Shown here: positions 16,102 through 23,113 of the stretch, piece after piece | How the letters are laid out: each line of letters opens with the position of its first letter | Position numbering within the stretch: the stretch's first letter is position 1 | NCBI GenBank assembly: GCA_946554445.1 | Contig: CAMNSD010000008.1 | Span: 81,451-145,450 of the forward strand | Origin: an uncultured Lachnospiraceae bacterium | GTDB taxonomy: Bacteria; Bacillota; Clostridia; Lachnospirales; Lachnospiraceae | Direction of reading: 5' to 3' | DNA: 64,000 bases | The notes under the pieces: model-generated | Seen by the model: only the letters and a program-made list of their open reading frames with translations | What the model was told of the DNA's origin: nothing | The model's database searches: none | Made by a program: the position numbers and the translations under genes

Positions 16102-16124
16102 CAAAAATTACAACCTCTTTAATG
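16099..16124 (+). promoter_or_regulatory. Repeated promoter-like cassette, copy 6
   Basis: TAG (the stop codon of the preceding gene) replaces TCG; then 16 bases and TTTAATG with the invariant CA. CCTCTTT/AAAGGAGG hairpin potential. Confidence 0.55.
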
Positions 16125-16140
16125 AAAGGAGGTTCAGGTT

Positions 16141-16521
16141 ATGAACAACGAGTATGAAGAGAGATATTTTAAGGTATTTTATCACTTTGAAAAGGTGCCA
16201 AGATTTATGCGAAAACATATGAGAGAAGAATTTATGAAACATCGAAATGAGGTTGCGAGGATATTTCGTGAGCATATAAAAGTGGTTAATGATGAATGGA
16301 CTGTGACGGGAAAAGAGTTTGCGTTCGGAGAATATATTGAAGATATTAACCCTGAATATAGTAAGCTCGTATATGATCGTATTCAACCTTTTATAAATGT
16401 GGCGAATAAATCGTTCCCATACTGTAAGTATAAAATTGACGAGTATTGTGATATTGTAGGGTATCTGCCACTCATTAGAAAATCAAAACTTTGGATTACT
16501 TTAGAAGAAATTGAGTCCTAA
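16141..16521 (+). CDS. Protein of unknown function, 126 residues
   Basis: Highly charged and helical (RFMRKHMREEFMKHRNEVAR), ending in EEIES. No motif or family recognised. It has a strong AAAGGAGG site from cassette copy 6. The GAGTCCTAA at the end is shared with the terminator. Confidence 0.6.
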   Translation: MNNEYEERYFKVFYHFEKVPRFMRKHMREEFMKHRNEVARIFREHIKVVNDEWTVTGKEFAFGEYIEDINPEYSKLVYDRIQPFINVANKSFPYCKYKIDEYCDIVGYLPLIRKSKLWITLEEIES

Positions 16522-16538
16522 CAAGGGCTCTTTTCTTT
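16513..16538 (+). terminator. Terminator GAGTCCT/AGGGCTC with embedded stop codon
   Basis: Same stem and loop as at 14034, followed by TTTTCTTTT. Confidence 0.75.
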
Positions 16539-16564
16539 TCGCAATTTATACACGCTCCTTTATG
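16539..16564 (+). promoter_or_regulatory. Repeated promoter-like cassette, copy 7
   Basis: TCG, 16 bases, CTTTATG; directly follows the T run of the terminator. Confidence 0.6.
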
Positions 16565-16595
16565 AAAACCATAGACCGAAAGGAGAAAAAGAGGT

Positions 16596-16814
16596 ATGGA
16601 CGAGATGAATATTATATCAAAATTCACAACGGCGCTTGTGTCGAAAGCAGCGAAGGTGATTATCAAAAAGAAGTTAGGTGTAGATATGGATATCTGGCTT
16701 AAAGAAATGAAAGTCACTGTAAACGACGGAACTACACACGCACATTTGGATATTGATGTGGAACTCAGCAAGGAAGAACTCAAAAAAATATTGAAGGGAA
16801 GCGGTTTTGATTAA
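16596..16814 (+). CDS. Small protein of unknown function, 72 residues
   Basis: N-terminal basic helix (SKFTTALVSKAAKVIIKKKL), then MKVTVNDGTTHAHLDIDVEL (beta-like) and a charged helix. No family recognised. AAAGGAG lies 14 bases before the ATG, a rather wide spacing, with GAGG nearer. Confidence 0.55.
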   Translation: MDEMNIISKFTTALVSKAAKVIIKKKLGVDMDIWLKEMKVTVNDGTTHAHLDIDVELSKEELKKILKGSGFD

Positions 16815-16821
16815 AAACGAG

Positions 16822-16847
16822 GAGTCCTAACAAGGGCTCTTCTTTTC
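16822..16847 (+). terminator. Terminator GAGTCCT/AGGGCTC
   Basis: Same stem as at 14034; here the stop codon of the gene is a few bases upstream and not in the stem. Confidence 0.75.
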
Positions 16848-16851
16848 TGTT

Positions 16852-16877
16852 TCGTTATATTTACAACTTCTTTAATG
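16852..16877 (+). promoter_or_regulatory. Repeated promoter-like cassette, copy 8
   Basis: TCG, 16 bases, TTTAATG; contains TTATATTT and TTTACA in the spacer. Confidence 0.6.
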
Positions 16878-16893
16878 AAAGGAGCGTGATTGT

Positions 16894-17175
16894 ATGAAGA
16901 TTATAACTATTTGTGGGAGCTATAAGTATAAAACAGAAATGGTAAGTGTCTATCAGCAGCTTACTGATTTGGGGTTTATTGTGCTATTTCCGGCGATGGG
17001 ATGTGAACGTCACGACAAGAAATGGTATTTGGAATTGCATACAGAGAAAATTGCAATGTCTGACGCCATATTTGTCGTAGACGTAGATTGCTACGTTGGA
17101 GAAAGCACAAGGTATGAAATTCGTAAAGCTGAAGAACTTGGTAAAAAATTATATTTTATAGCAGCAACAAATTAG
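16894..17175 (+). CDS. Nucleoside 2-deoxyribosyltransferase-like protein
   Basis: 93 residues. It begins MKIITICGSYKYKTEM and has SDAIFVVDVDCYVGESTRYE with a conserved glutamate, then IRKAEELGK. This is the SLOG/deoxyribosyltransferase-like Rossmann pattern (DUF4406-like). Full enzymes exchange bases on deoxyribose; short phage members are uncharacterised. A second distant member is at 46497. A role in nucleotide salvage or signalling is possible. Confidence 0.6.
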   Translation: MKIITICGSYKYKTEMVSVYQQLTDLGFIVLFPAMGCERHDKKWYLELHTEKIAMSDAIFVVDVDCYVGESTRYEIRKAEELGKKLYFIAATN

Positions 17176-17203
17176 GAGTCGTGTAACAGCGGCTCTTTTC
17201 TTT
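17176..17203 (+). terminator. Terminator GAGTCG/CGGCTC
   Basis: Stem around TGTAACAG followed by TTTTCTTTT; the tRNA-like gene's cassette begins directly after. Confidence 0.75.
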
Positions 17204-17229
17204 TCGCAAAAATTACACAGCATATTATG
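17204..17229 (+). promoter_or_regulatory. Repeated promoter-like cassette, copy 9, upstream of the tRNA-like gene
   Basis: TCG, 16 bases, TATTATG. No protein is translated from the RNA that follows, so the cassette most likely acts at transcription. Its invariant G is the first base of a 9-base-pair acceptor-type stem. Confidence 0.65.
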
Positions 17230-17230
17230 A

Positions 17231-17317
17231 GAAACAGTAGCTCAGTTGGTAGAGCGAATGAGGAATGGTAGTAATTTGCCCCTCATTAGGTCATAGGTTC
17301 GAGTCCTATCTGTTTCT
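17231..17317 (+). tRNA. tRNA-like gene with oversized anticodon arm, anticodon unclear
   Basis: GAAACAG/CTGTTTC acceptor stem (extendable to 9 pairs, 17229-17318), TA, D arm GCTC-AGTTGGTA-GAGC, a five-base variable loop AGGTC, and T arm ATAGG-TTCGAGT-CCTAT are all canonical. The anticodon region is 31 bases instead of 17: AATGAGG pairs with CCTCATT (seven pairs) around a 17-base loop. No anticodon can be assigned and no CCA is encoded. It may be a decoy, a degenerate tRNA or a structural RNA. Confidence 0.6.
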
Positions 17318-17367
17318 CTTTTATTTTTCTACAGCCAAAACAAAAAAATGAAAGGAGAAAAAGAGGT

Positions 17368-18162
17368 ATGAACAAACTGCAACTGGGACTGCGAAAAGCG
17401 TCCCCAACAATCCTAACTTGTTTAGGAGCAATCGGCGTGGTTGGTACTGCCGTATTATCAGTACAGGCTACACCAAAAGCTATGGTGCTGATTAAAGCTA
17501 AGAAAGACGAGGTAAAAACAGATAAGTTGACCCCTCAGGAACTTATAGAGGCAACTTGGAAGTGTTATATTCCGCCGGTTTTGGTTGGTGCCTCCACAAT
17601 CGCTTGTATCATTGGTATCGGTGTTTTAGATAAGCGTAATCAGGCGGCGTTATCCAGCGCCTATGCTATGGTAAACGAATCATACAAGCAATATCGCCAG
17701 GCAGCTAAAAAGGTCTATGGGGCGGATGCGGACGATAAAATCTGTGCTGAAATGGCTAAAGACGCAATGGTGGCTGATGGTGGTTGGGGGTATCAGATAT
17801 ATAACATGGATATGGATACAGAGAGCGAGCGTATTCTGTGCTATGACATGTTCTCCAAAAGATATTTTAATACGACTATGGCAGCGGTTATTAACGCTCA
17901 GTATCATATCAACCGTAATCTTCAGCTCCGTGGATATTGCACTCTAAACGAGTATTATGAGTTCCTTGGTATTAACGGGATTGAGCTTGGCAACGAGATG
18001 GGATGGAATTTACAGGAGATTTATGAGGGCGGCGAAATGTGGCTTGATTTTGACAATCGAAAAACCGTTCTCGAAGACAATCTTGAATGTGTAATTATTT
18101 CAGGATATGAACCGCAGCAGTTTGGAGCGGAATTACTCGAAGAAATAGTAGGGGAGGATTGA
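17368..18162 (+). CDS. DUF6353 membrane protein (paralogue A)
   Basis: 264 residues. KASPTILTCLGAIGVVGTAV is the first membrane helix, followed by the conserved ATPKAMVLIK, a cytoplasmic-type linker, and a second helix near residues 70-90 (PPVLVGASTIACIIGIGVL). The C-terminal domain ends with GYCTLNEYYEFLGI and EMWLDFDNRK. It shares this plan with the genes at 20163 and 23110. Function is unknown. ATG after AAAGGAGAAAAAGAGG. Confidence 0.75.
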   Translation: MNKLQLGLRKASPTILTCLGAIGVVGTAVLSVQATPKAMVLIKAKKDEVKTDKLTPQELIEATWKCYIPPVLVGASTIACIIGIGVLDKRNQAALSSAYAMVNESYKQYRQAAKKVYGADADDKICAEMAKDAMVADGGWGYQIYNMDMDTESERILCYDMFSKRYFNTTMAAVINAQYHINRNLQLRGYCTLNEYYEFLGINGIELGNEMGWNLQEIYEGGEMWLDFDNRKTVLEDNLECVIISGYEPQQFGAELLEEIVGED

Positions 18163-18166
18163 CGTT

Positions 18167-18376
18167 ATGGAAGATACAAAATTAACAAAGCACGATGTTA
18201 TGGATATTGCAGTAGGTGCTGGGATCATATTTGTAACCGGGCTTATCGCATACAAGCTCGGCGTAGACAGCGGCAAAAGGCAGTATCAGAAAACCATGAT
18301 AAGGCTTGCCAGGAAGAACGGCGAGATATGGCGTATTGTCGATGGAAACCATAGACTCACCGTAACATATTTCTAA
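18167..18376 (+). CDS. Small single-helix membrane protein, 69 residues
   Basis: One membrane helix (VMDIAVGAGIIFVTGLIAYK) followed by a basic tail (KRQYQKTMIRLARKNG). It begins four bases after the DUF6353 gene with GGGGAGG as ribosome site, so the two are probably coexpressed. Confidence 0.6.
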   Translation: MEDTKLTKHDVMDIAVGAGIIFVTGLIAYKLGVDSGKRQYQKTMIRLARKNGEIWRIVDGNHRLTVTYF

Positions 18377-18377
18377 A

Positions 18378-18403
18378 TCGCAAAATTTACAATCACTATT
18401 ATG
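18378..18403 (+). promoter_or_regulatory. Repeated promoter-like cassette, copy 10
   Basis: TCG, 16 bases, TATTATGG with TTTACA in the spacer. Confidence 0.6.
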
Positions 18404-18421
18404 GAAAGGAGGTAACGCTTT

Positions 18422-18589
18422 ATGGGAAAAAGCAGTATCATTAAAGTTCTTGGAACGGTAGTAACCGTAGTTGGATTAGCGGCGAATTTGTTGTCCGATT
18501 GGGTTAAAGACCAGCAGATGAACGAAAAGATCGATGAAAAGGTCAATGAAGCGATTGCCAAAAGAGATAAAGAAGACGAGGAGTCCTAA
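18422..18589 (+). CDS. Small membrane peptide, 55 residues
   Basis: Starts MGKSSIIKVLGTVVTVVGLA, a single hydrophobic helix, then a charged tail with heptad character (KDQQMNEKIDEKVNEAIAKR), ending DEEES. GGAAAGGAGG precedes the ATG. The final GAG TCC TAA forms the arm of the terminator. No family recognised. Confidence 0.6.
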   Translation: MGKSSIIKVLGTVVTVVGLAANLLSDWVKDQQMNEKIDEKVNEAIAKRDKEDEES

Positions 18590-18606
18590 CAGGGACTCTT
18601 CTTTTC
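18581..18606 (+). terminator. Terminator GAGTCCT/AGGGACTC with embedded stop codon
   Basis: Here the stem GAGTCC/GGACTC is fully Watson-Crick around TAACA, followed by TTCTTTTC. Confidence 0.75.
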
Positions 18607-18624
18607 TGTTTGCAGGAGGATATT

Positions 18625-18927
18625 ATGGACAATCGTGTTACATCGGCTATCGAGGATTATATTTATGATTTGACAGATCCTCAAAGAAACTGGCCTGAGT
18701 ATTATTTCAGGCAAGTAAGTTTTTCAAGATTCGCCGCAGGAGAGATTTTGAAACTTGTTAAAGAGGCATCGACTTTTCAAGAATCCATTGATGCAGTTGC
18801 TGATTTTAGCATTAAGATGAAAAGCTTTGCAATAATGGATCACGATAATAAGAACGATGCCCAAATTTTCTCTGTGGCATATGAAGTGGCAACTGATATT
18901 TTAGACATCCTAAATGCGATGAAATGA
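18625..18927 (+). CDS. Protein of unknown function, 100 residues
   Basis: Mostly helical: AIEDYIYDLTDPQRNWPEYY, GEILKLVKEA and YEVATDILDILNAMK. ATG at 18625 is chosen for its GGAGGA site. No family recognised. It lies directly upstream of the two variable DUF6273 genes and ends 13 bases before the first of them, so it may share their transcript. Confidence 0.55.
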   Translation: MDNRVTSAIEDYIYDLTDPQRNWPEYYFRQVSFSRFAAGEILKLVKEASTFQESIDAVADFSIKMKSFAIMDHDNKNDAQIFSVAYEVATDILDILNAMK

Positions 18928-18940
18928 AAGGAGAAAAAAG

Positions 18941-19489
18941 ATGAAAGCATTAAGAAAACAGGAAGTATCAATTCAGGCAGCAGGTGAGTTTAAGGTTGGC
19001 GATCAGATTGAGATCGGAAAGTATACGGCGACCTGTCAGAAAGTTACTAAAAAGGGGGCGCTCTTTCTTCTGGACCAGTATCTTGATGAGCCTTTTAAGA
19101 TGAATCGGGAGAACACGAACGAGGGCGGTTATGAGGCAAGTGATTTACGCACGGAGCTTCAGAAGAACAGTGTCCTGGCAATTTTTGAGTCCGTCAGGAA
19201 TATGATGGTTCCTTTTAAGAACGGCGATCTGCTTCGTATCCCGTATGCGGAAGAATTCTTTGGTGATGTCGATGGTTACGAGTCAAGCGGCAAGAAACAA
19301 TGGCCTCTTATGACAGACCGCAAGAATCGTATCGCAATCCGCGAGGGCGAAGCCTATGAGTGGGGATGGTTGCAGAACAAATTAGAGTTTTCTTCGGCTT
19401 ATTTCGCTCTTGTGCTCAACGGTGGCCATGCGTACTGCGGCTCCGCCTCGTACTCTTGCGGGGTTCGTCCGGTATTTCGGTTAGGTTAA
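18941..19489 (+). CDS. DUF6273-type protein with DGR-like variable C-terminus (copy 1)
   Basis: 182 residues. The body (FKVGDQIEIGKYTATCQKVT, then LRTELQKNSVLAIF) and the end GVRPVFRLG fit DUF6273/C-type-lectin-like proteins, a fold used as target of diversity-generating retroelements. Codons 157-173 differ from the next gene at 12 of 17 positions, with every base change in codon position 1 or 2 and none in position 3, inside identical flanks. Upstream the two proteins are clearly divergent. The ligand is unknown. ATG after AAAGGAGAAAAAAG. Confidence 0.7.
   Translation: MKALRKQEVSIQAAGEFKVGDQIEIGKYTATCQKVTKKGALFLLDQYLDEPFKMNRENTNEGGYEASDLRTELQKNSVLAIFESVRNMMVPFKNGDLLRIPYAEEFFGDVDGYESSGKKQWPLMTDRKNRIAIREGEAYEWGWLQNKLEFSSAYFALVLNGGHAYCGSASYSCGVRPVFRLG
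19391..19472 (+). other. Candidate DGR variable region 1
   Basis: 5' flank TCTTCGGCTTATTTCGCT is identical to region 2; the variable window is 19409-19457; the 3' flank GGGGTTCGTCCGG is identical and GC-rich, like an initiation-of-mutagenic-homing segment. The alignment to 20011-20092 has no gaps (constant offset of 620). Confidence 0.65.
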
Positions 19490-19492
19490 TCT

Positions 19493-19519
19493 CCGCCCCT
19501 TGTGGGCGGTTTTATATTT
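19493..19519 (+). terminator. GC-rich hairpin after variable region 1
   Basis: CCGCCC-CTTGT-GGGCGG followed by TTTTATATTTTT. It can be an ordinary terminator, but DGR target genes also carry hairpins just downstream of the variable region. The identical 17-base hairpin follows region 2. Confidence 0.65.
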
Positions 19520-19563
19520 TTGCGCATTTAACAAACAAATCTAAAATGAAAAGGAGAAAAATT

Positions 19564-20112
19564 ATGAAGGTAGCAAGAAAGGTGCAGTTCAAAACAAACG
19601 AAATCTGCGTAGGAGATCAGATCAATGTAAAGCTTCACGGCTTCGGCAGGTTTACGGCAACCGCCCAGAAGGTAACGGACAAGGGGATTCTCTTCCTGTT
19701 CGATGAGGTCGTTGCCCGGCATCCGATGAATGAATCCAATATCAATAAGGGCGGGTTCGATGGTTCGGACATGAAACGGTGGCTGAATGAAGTTGTTCTT
19801 CGGGCGTTCCCGGATAAGCTGAGAAACAAGGTGACGGAGATCACGCTTCCTACATACGGCGAGGTATTCGGTCATGACGATTTCTATGAAAACTTTGAGC
19901 CGGATAATGACGAGCAGTTTGAGATGATGAAGCGGCGCGGAAACCGTGTCTGCGACTTTGAAGATGACTGGTGCTGGTGGTGGCTCCGCAATGCTACAAA
20001 AGAAAGCGTTTCTTCGGCTTATTTCGCTGATGTGAACAGCTGTGGCTATACGGACTACGTCAACGCCTCGGGCTCTGGCGGGGTTCGTCCGGAGTTCTGG
20101 CTGGTTAGATAA
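19564..20112 (+). CDS. DUF6273-type protein with DGR-like variable C-terminus (copy 2)
   Basis: 182 residues: INVKLHGFGRFTATAQKVTD, DMKRWLNEVVLRAFPDKLR, DDWCWWWLRNA and the C-terminal GGVRPEFWLVR. The WWLRN and GVRP elements are typical of the lectin-like fold in DUF6273 and formylglycine-generating-enzyme-like target proteins. The last ~27 codons match copy 1 in flanks and third positions while the exposed residues differ. ATG at 19564 after AAAAGGAG; no reverse transcriptase lies nearby. Confidence 0.7.
   Translation: MKVARKVQFKTNEICVGDQINVKLHGFGRFTATAQKVTDKGILFLFDEVVARHPMNESNINKGGFDGSDMKRWLNEVVLRAFPDKLRNKVTEITLPTYGEVFGHDDFYENFEPDNDEQFEMMKRRGNRVCDFEDDWCWWWLRNATKESVSSAYFADVNSCGYTDYVNASGSGGVRPEFWLVR
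20011..20092 (+). other. Candidate DGR variable region 2
   Basis: Counterpart of 19391-19472. Variable window 20029-20077. Sixteen differences between the two copies, all in codon positions 1 or 2; several codons end in C or T in both copies, as expected from AAC/AAT template codons. Confidence 0.65.
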
Positions 20113-20115
20113 TCG

Positions 20116-20141
20116 CCGCCCCTTGTGGGCGGTTTATATTT
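20116..20141 (+). terminator. GC-rich hairpin after variable region 2
   Basis: CCGCCC-CTTGT-GGGCGG, then TTTATATTTTT; identical to the hairpin after region 1. Confidence 0.65.
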
Positions 20142-20162
20142 TTGAAAGGAGAAACGTCACTT

Positions 20163-20936
20163 ATGAACACAAAACCACTATCTAAGGCTCTCCGAAATAT
20201 GGAGGATGCTCTTAGAAAACATAGCCCGGAAATACTTACCGGGATTGGTATTGCCGGAATGATTACAACAACAGTTCTGGCGGTACGGGCAACCCCTAAA
20301 GCCTTGATTTGTATTGAGGAGAAGAAAGAAGAACTTGAAACGGAGAAGTTAAGGCCGAAAGAGTTGGTTCTTGCCACATGGAGGTGTTATATTCCTGCAA
20401 CGGCAATCGGTACGGCATCTATACTTTGCCTCATCGGAGCAAGTTCTGTAAATGTTCGTAGAAGAGCCGCGTTAGCAACAGCATACAGCTTATCGGAATC
20501 AGCATTCCGGGAGTATCAGGAAAAAGTTGTTGAGGCGATAGGCGACAAAAAAGAAGAAGCTATACGGGACTCGATTGCCAAAGAAAAGATTGAGCAGCAT
20601 CCCGTAAGCACTCAGCAGGTTATCATAACAGAAAGAGGAAATACACTCTGCTACGACTCTGCATCTGGAAGATATTTTAGATCGGATATGGAAAAGCTGA
20701 AAAAAGCTGAGAATGAACTGAATCGACGGATGCGGGACGAAATGTTTATATCCTGGAACGATTTCAATTACGAAGTTGGCCTGCCACATATGAGTATGGG
20801 TGATGACCTTGGGTGGAACATCGATACCGGATATTTGGAACTCCGATTCAGTTCTCAGATTGCTGATGACGGAACACCTTGTCTGGTGATTGATTACCAT
20901 GTTGAACCCAGATACGATTATCGTAACAACGGCTAA
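20163..20936 (+). CDS. DUF6353 membrane protein (paralogue B)
   Basis: 257 residues from the ATG at 20163 (AAAGGAGAAACG). HSPEILTGIGIAGMITTTVL with the ATPKALICIE signature is the first helix region, ATAIGTASILCLIGASSV the second. The soluble C-terminal part contains MFISWNDFNYEVGLP. Same architecture as 17368 and 23110, with low overall identity, so the duplications are old. Function unknown. Confidence 0.75.
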   Translation: MNTKPLSKALRNMEDALRKHSPEILTGIGIAGMITTTVLAVRATPKALICIEEKKEELETEKLRPKELVLATWRCYIPATAIGTASILCLIGASSVNVRRRAALATAYSLSESAFREYQEKVVEAIGDKKEEAIRDSIAKEKIEQHPVSTQQVIITERGNTLCYDSASGRYFRSDMEKLKKAENELNRRMRDEMFISWNDFNYEVGLPHMSMGDDLGWNIDTGYLELRFSSQIADDGTPCLVIDYHVEPRYDYRNNG

Positions 20937-20940
20937 CAGC

Positions 20941-20966
20941 TCGCAAATTTTACAAGCACTTTAATG
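20941..20966 (+). promoter_or_regulatory. Repeated promoter-like cassette, copy 11
   Basis: TCG, 16 bases, TTTAATGG with TTTACA; the next gene starts 42 bases downstream. Confidence 0.6.
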
Positions 20967-21007
20967 GAGAGAACCACTAAATTTCTATTTTTGAAAGGAG
21001 AACAACA

Positions 21008-21292
21008 ATGGAACCTAATGAAATGATGGTAAATGAAGAGGTAGTTGAAACAGCAACAGAAGCAACCGAGGAGATCGTGAAGAAGAGTTCTGGTAAGGGA
21101 TTCAAGATTGCGGCTGGTGTTGGTTTGGCGATTGTGCTTGGCGGGTTAGCCATTAAGTACGTTGTCATTCCGACAGCAAACAAGATCAAGGCGAAGAAGC
21201 AGCAGGACTCTGACGTGATTGACGGTGAGTTTGAAGAAGTGGCTGATGACGACACCGAGCAGGGAACCAATGAGGAGAATTCTGAGGAGTAA
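21008..21292 (+). CDS. Small membrane protein with acidic tails, 94 residues
   Basis: An acidic N-terminus, one membrane helix at about residues 38-58 (IAAGVGLAIVLGGLAIKYVV), a short basic stretch (KIKAKKQQ), then a very acidic tail ending EENSEE. No family recognised. Preceded by AAAGGAG. Confidence 0.6.
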   Translation: MEPNEMMVNEEVVETATEATEEIVKKSSGKGFKIAAGVGLAIVLGGLAIKYVVIPTANKIKAKKQQDSDVIDGEFEEVADDDTEQGTNEENSEE

Positions 21293-21328
21293 CTGAAGAA
21301 CAGAATAATAGTCGTTCTGACTGAGGGG

Positions 21329-21359
21329 AAGCATCTGTAACAAGGTGCTTTCTCTTTTG
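21329..21359 (+). terminator. Terminator AAGCATC/GGTGCTT
   Basis: Stem with one G-U pair around TGTAACAA, followed by TCTCTTTT; same loop type as the other early terminators. Confidence 0.65.
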
Positions 21360-21386
21360 TTGTTTGGAACGGACTGGAGGTGTTTT

Positions 21387-21593
21387 ATGAACAGATATTG
21401 TTACAAGGGACCTGTCATGGAATTTGAACAGTGCGTTTCAAATAACTGGGAAGGGACTACCTATGCCGCATCTGAAAAGAAAGCAAGGAGCAATCTGGCT
21501 TATCAATATAAAAGGCAATACAACAAAATAGCCGCAACAAGAATAACTCTTCCGGGAAAACTGGTTGAGGTTTGGAAAGGAGAAAAATCATGA
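21387..21593 (+). CDS. Small basic protein, 68 residues
   Basis: Begins MNRYCYKGPVMEFEQCVSNN and is rich in aromatic and basic residues (AYQYKRQYNKIAATRI). I recall similar short proteins in Gram-positive phages, without a known function. The ATG at 21387 follows GGAGG; the stop overlaps the next start (ATGA). Confidence 0.6.
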   Translation: MNRYCYKGPVMEFEQCVSNNWEGTTYAASEKKARSNLAYQYKRQYNKIAATRITLPGKLVEVWKGEKS

Positions 21594-22144
21594 GCAAAAT
21601 TGATTGTGATTGGATATTTGGTTTTGGGATGATGGTGGCTGGTCTTATCGGAGTTGGGTACGGACTCGGCGTCCATTGTAAGATGAAAAAGCTTTGCGAA
21701 AAGCTGGACACAACGATTGATGATTTGTCGAACGATGTTCCTATTGATATTCCAAAAGAGGTTATCGATCAGGCGGTAGAAAGAGCAGCCGAGAGACGGG
21801 CTCGTTATGCTGTAGATAACGCCGCGGCAGATATCATCAGTAAAATGAAGTCTGATATTCACAGTGAAGTATCCTCGGCTGTATCAGATGAGCGCAAGAA
21901 GATTTCGGAAAAGGTCACGGATACGATCGCAGAGAGGGTATCTAAGATTGATGAGGATGAGCTTCGCAAGGACGTTGTCAATAAGGCAAAGGAACAGATA
22001 GCTGCCAAATTTGACAATAAACTTGATGATATTTTAGCGGACTTCAACTCGAACCTCAGCAATGTTTCGAGAATTTACAGATCTATTGCGCAGACTATCG
22101 CCGGAACACAGAATGCGCGGGATGTAATGTTTAAAATGGTGTAG
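21590..22144 (+). CDS. Membrane-anchored coiled-coil protein
   Basis: 184 residues. One membrane helix at about 10-28 (GFGMMVAGLIGVGYGLG), then a long charged helical region with repeated KISEKV, RVSKID and RKDVVNKAKEQ type segments. It may form an elongated rod on the inner membrane face. ATG overlaps the stop of the preceding gene. Unknown function. Confidence 0.6.
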   Translation: MSKIDCDWIFGFGMMVAGLIGVGYGLGVHCKMKKLCEKLDTTIDDLSNDVPIDIPKEVIDQAVERAAERRARYAVDNAAADIISKMKSDIHSEVSSAVSDERKKISEKVTDTIAERVSKIDEDELRKDVVNKAKEQIAAKFDNKLDDILADFNSNLSNVSRIYRSIAQTIAGTQNARDVMFKMV

Positions 22145-22158
22145 AAAGGAGAAGAACA

Positions 22159-22785
22159 ATGGAACAGTACGGAGGGAACTCACACAAAATGAAAGATGAG
22201 CAAAAAGCTCTCCCCGAGAAATCATCAGAAGAAAAGAAAGTCGGAAAAGTCATCAGCGGTTCTGCTAAGTCTAAGAAAAAGGGCGAGATGCAGAAATTTG
22301 CAGATGTTTTCATTTCGGAAGATGTCGGCAATGTAAAATCTTATATTTTTATGGAGGTGCTTGTGCCGGCGGTGAAAAAGGCAATCTCCGACATCGTGAC
22401 AAACGGCGTTGACATGATTCTTTACGGGGAAACCAGGCAGAAAAAGAATACAACAACGAAGGTTTCATACGGGAAGTATTATGGGAACAGCGGAGAGCAG
22501 GAACGCCGGAGCAGCAGCTACAGACAGTCCGGGCGAAACGGTTTCGACTACGATGAAATTATATTTGAAACCCGTGGTGATGCTGAGTCAGTTCTGGATG
22601 CTATGAATGAGATCATCAGCCAGTACGGGGTTGTGAGCGTTGGTGATTTGTACGATCTTGCAGACGTGTCTACAGATAACTTCGCAGTAAATAAATATGG
22701 CTGGACGGATATTGCTGGATGTAAGGCGGTTAGAGTGCGCGATGGTTATGTTCTTAAACTGCCGAAAGCATACCCGCTGAATTAG
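22159..22785 (+). CDS. Phage protein of unknown function, 208 residues
   Basis: A lysine-rich N-terminal third, then a helical core (VKSYIFMEVLVPAVKKAISD) and an unfolded-looking serine/tyrosine-rich stretch (QERRSSSYRQSGRNG). The C-terminal domain has YGWTDI and RDGYVLKLPKA. I recall the family from gut Firmicutes phages but no role is known to me. AAAGGAG precedes the ATG. Confidence 0.55.
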   Translation: MEQYGGNSHKMKDEQKALPEKSSEEKKVGKVISGSAKSKKKGEMQKFADVFISEDVGNVKSYIFMEVLVPAVKKAISDIVTNGVDMILYGETRQKKNTTTKVSYGKYYGNSGEQERRSSSYRQSGRNGFDYDEIIFETRGDAESVLDAMNEIISQYGVVSVGDLYDLADVSTDNFAVNKYGWTDIAGCKAVRVRDGYVLKLPKAYPLN

Positions 22786-22798
22786 GAGGAAATGTGCA

Positions 22799-23113
22799 AT
22801 GAAACAGGATATTTCTATGATGAAAGAAACCACGTTAAGGCGAGACCAGATTTTGGATACTGCCAAGATCATCATCAACGGCGAACGTGAGGGTACATAC
22901 GGAAAGGCGGAGGACAGCTTTGCCTCTATCGGAGCGCTGTGGAGTGCGTATTTGAACTATAATGTCACTCCTACGGACGTTGCCAACATGATGATATTGA
23001 TGAAGGTAGCTCGTAATGCGTCCGGCGTCTATAAGGAAGACAACTGGATTGATATTTGTGGATATGCCGCATTAGGCGGAGAAATTCAGGAAAAGGAGAA
23101 TAAGCAGAAATGA
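22799..23113 (+). CDS. DUF6378 protein
   Basis: 104 residues. It contains RDQILDTAKIIINGERE, YGKAEDSF, and DNWIDICGYAALGGE, the recognised pattern of DUF6378 phage proteins. That family is small, helical and of unknown function. It has GGAGGA upstream and overlaps the following DUF6353 gene by four bases. Confidence 0.75.
   Translation: MKQDISMMKETTLRRDQILDTAKIIINGEREGTYGKAEDSFASIGALWSAYLNYNVTPTDVANMMILMKVARNASGVYKEDNWIDICGYAALGGEIQEKENKQK

Noticed and set aside
17231..17317. Type II tRNA (Leu, Ser or Tyr) with a long variable arm
   Set aside because: The total length would fit, but the extra bases lie in the anticodon arm. The variable loop is the short AGGTC and no five-pair anticodon stem with a seven-base loop can be formed.
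13464..21000. CRISPR array suggested by regularly repeated intergenic sequences
   Set aside because: The repeats are terminators and promoter-like cassettes separated by genes, not short spacers, and no cas genes are present.
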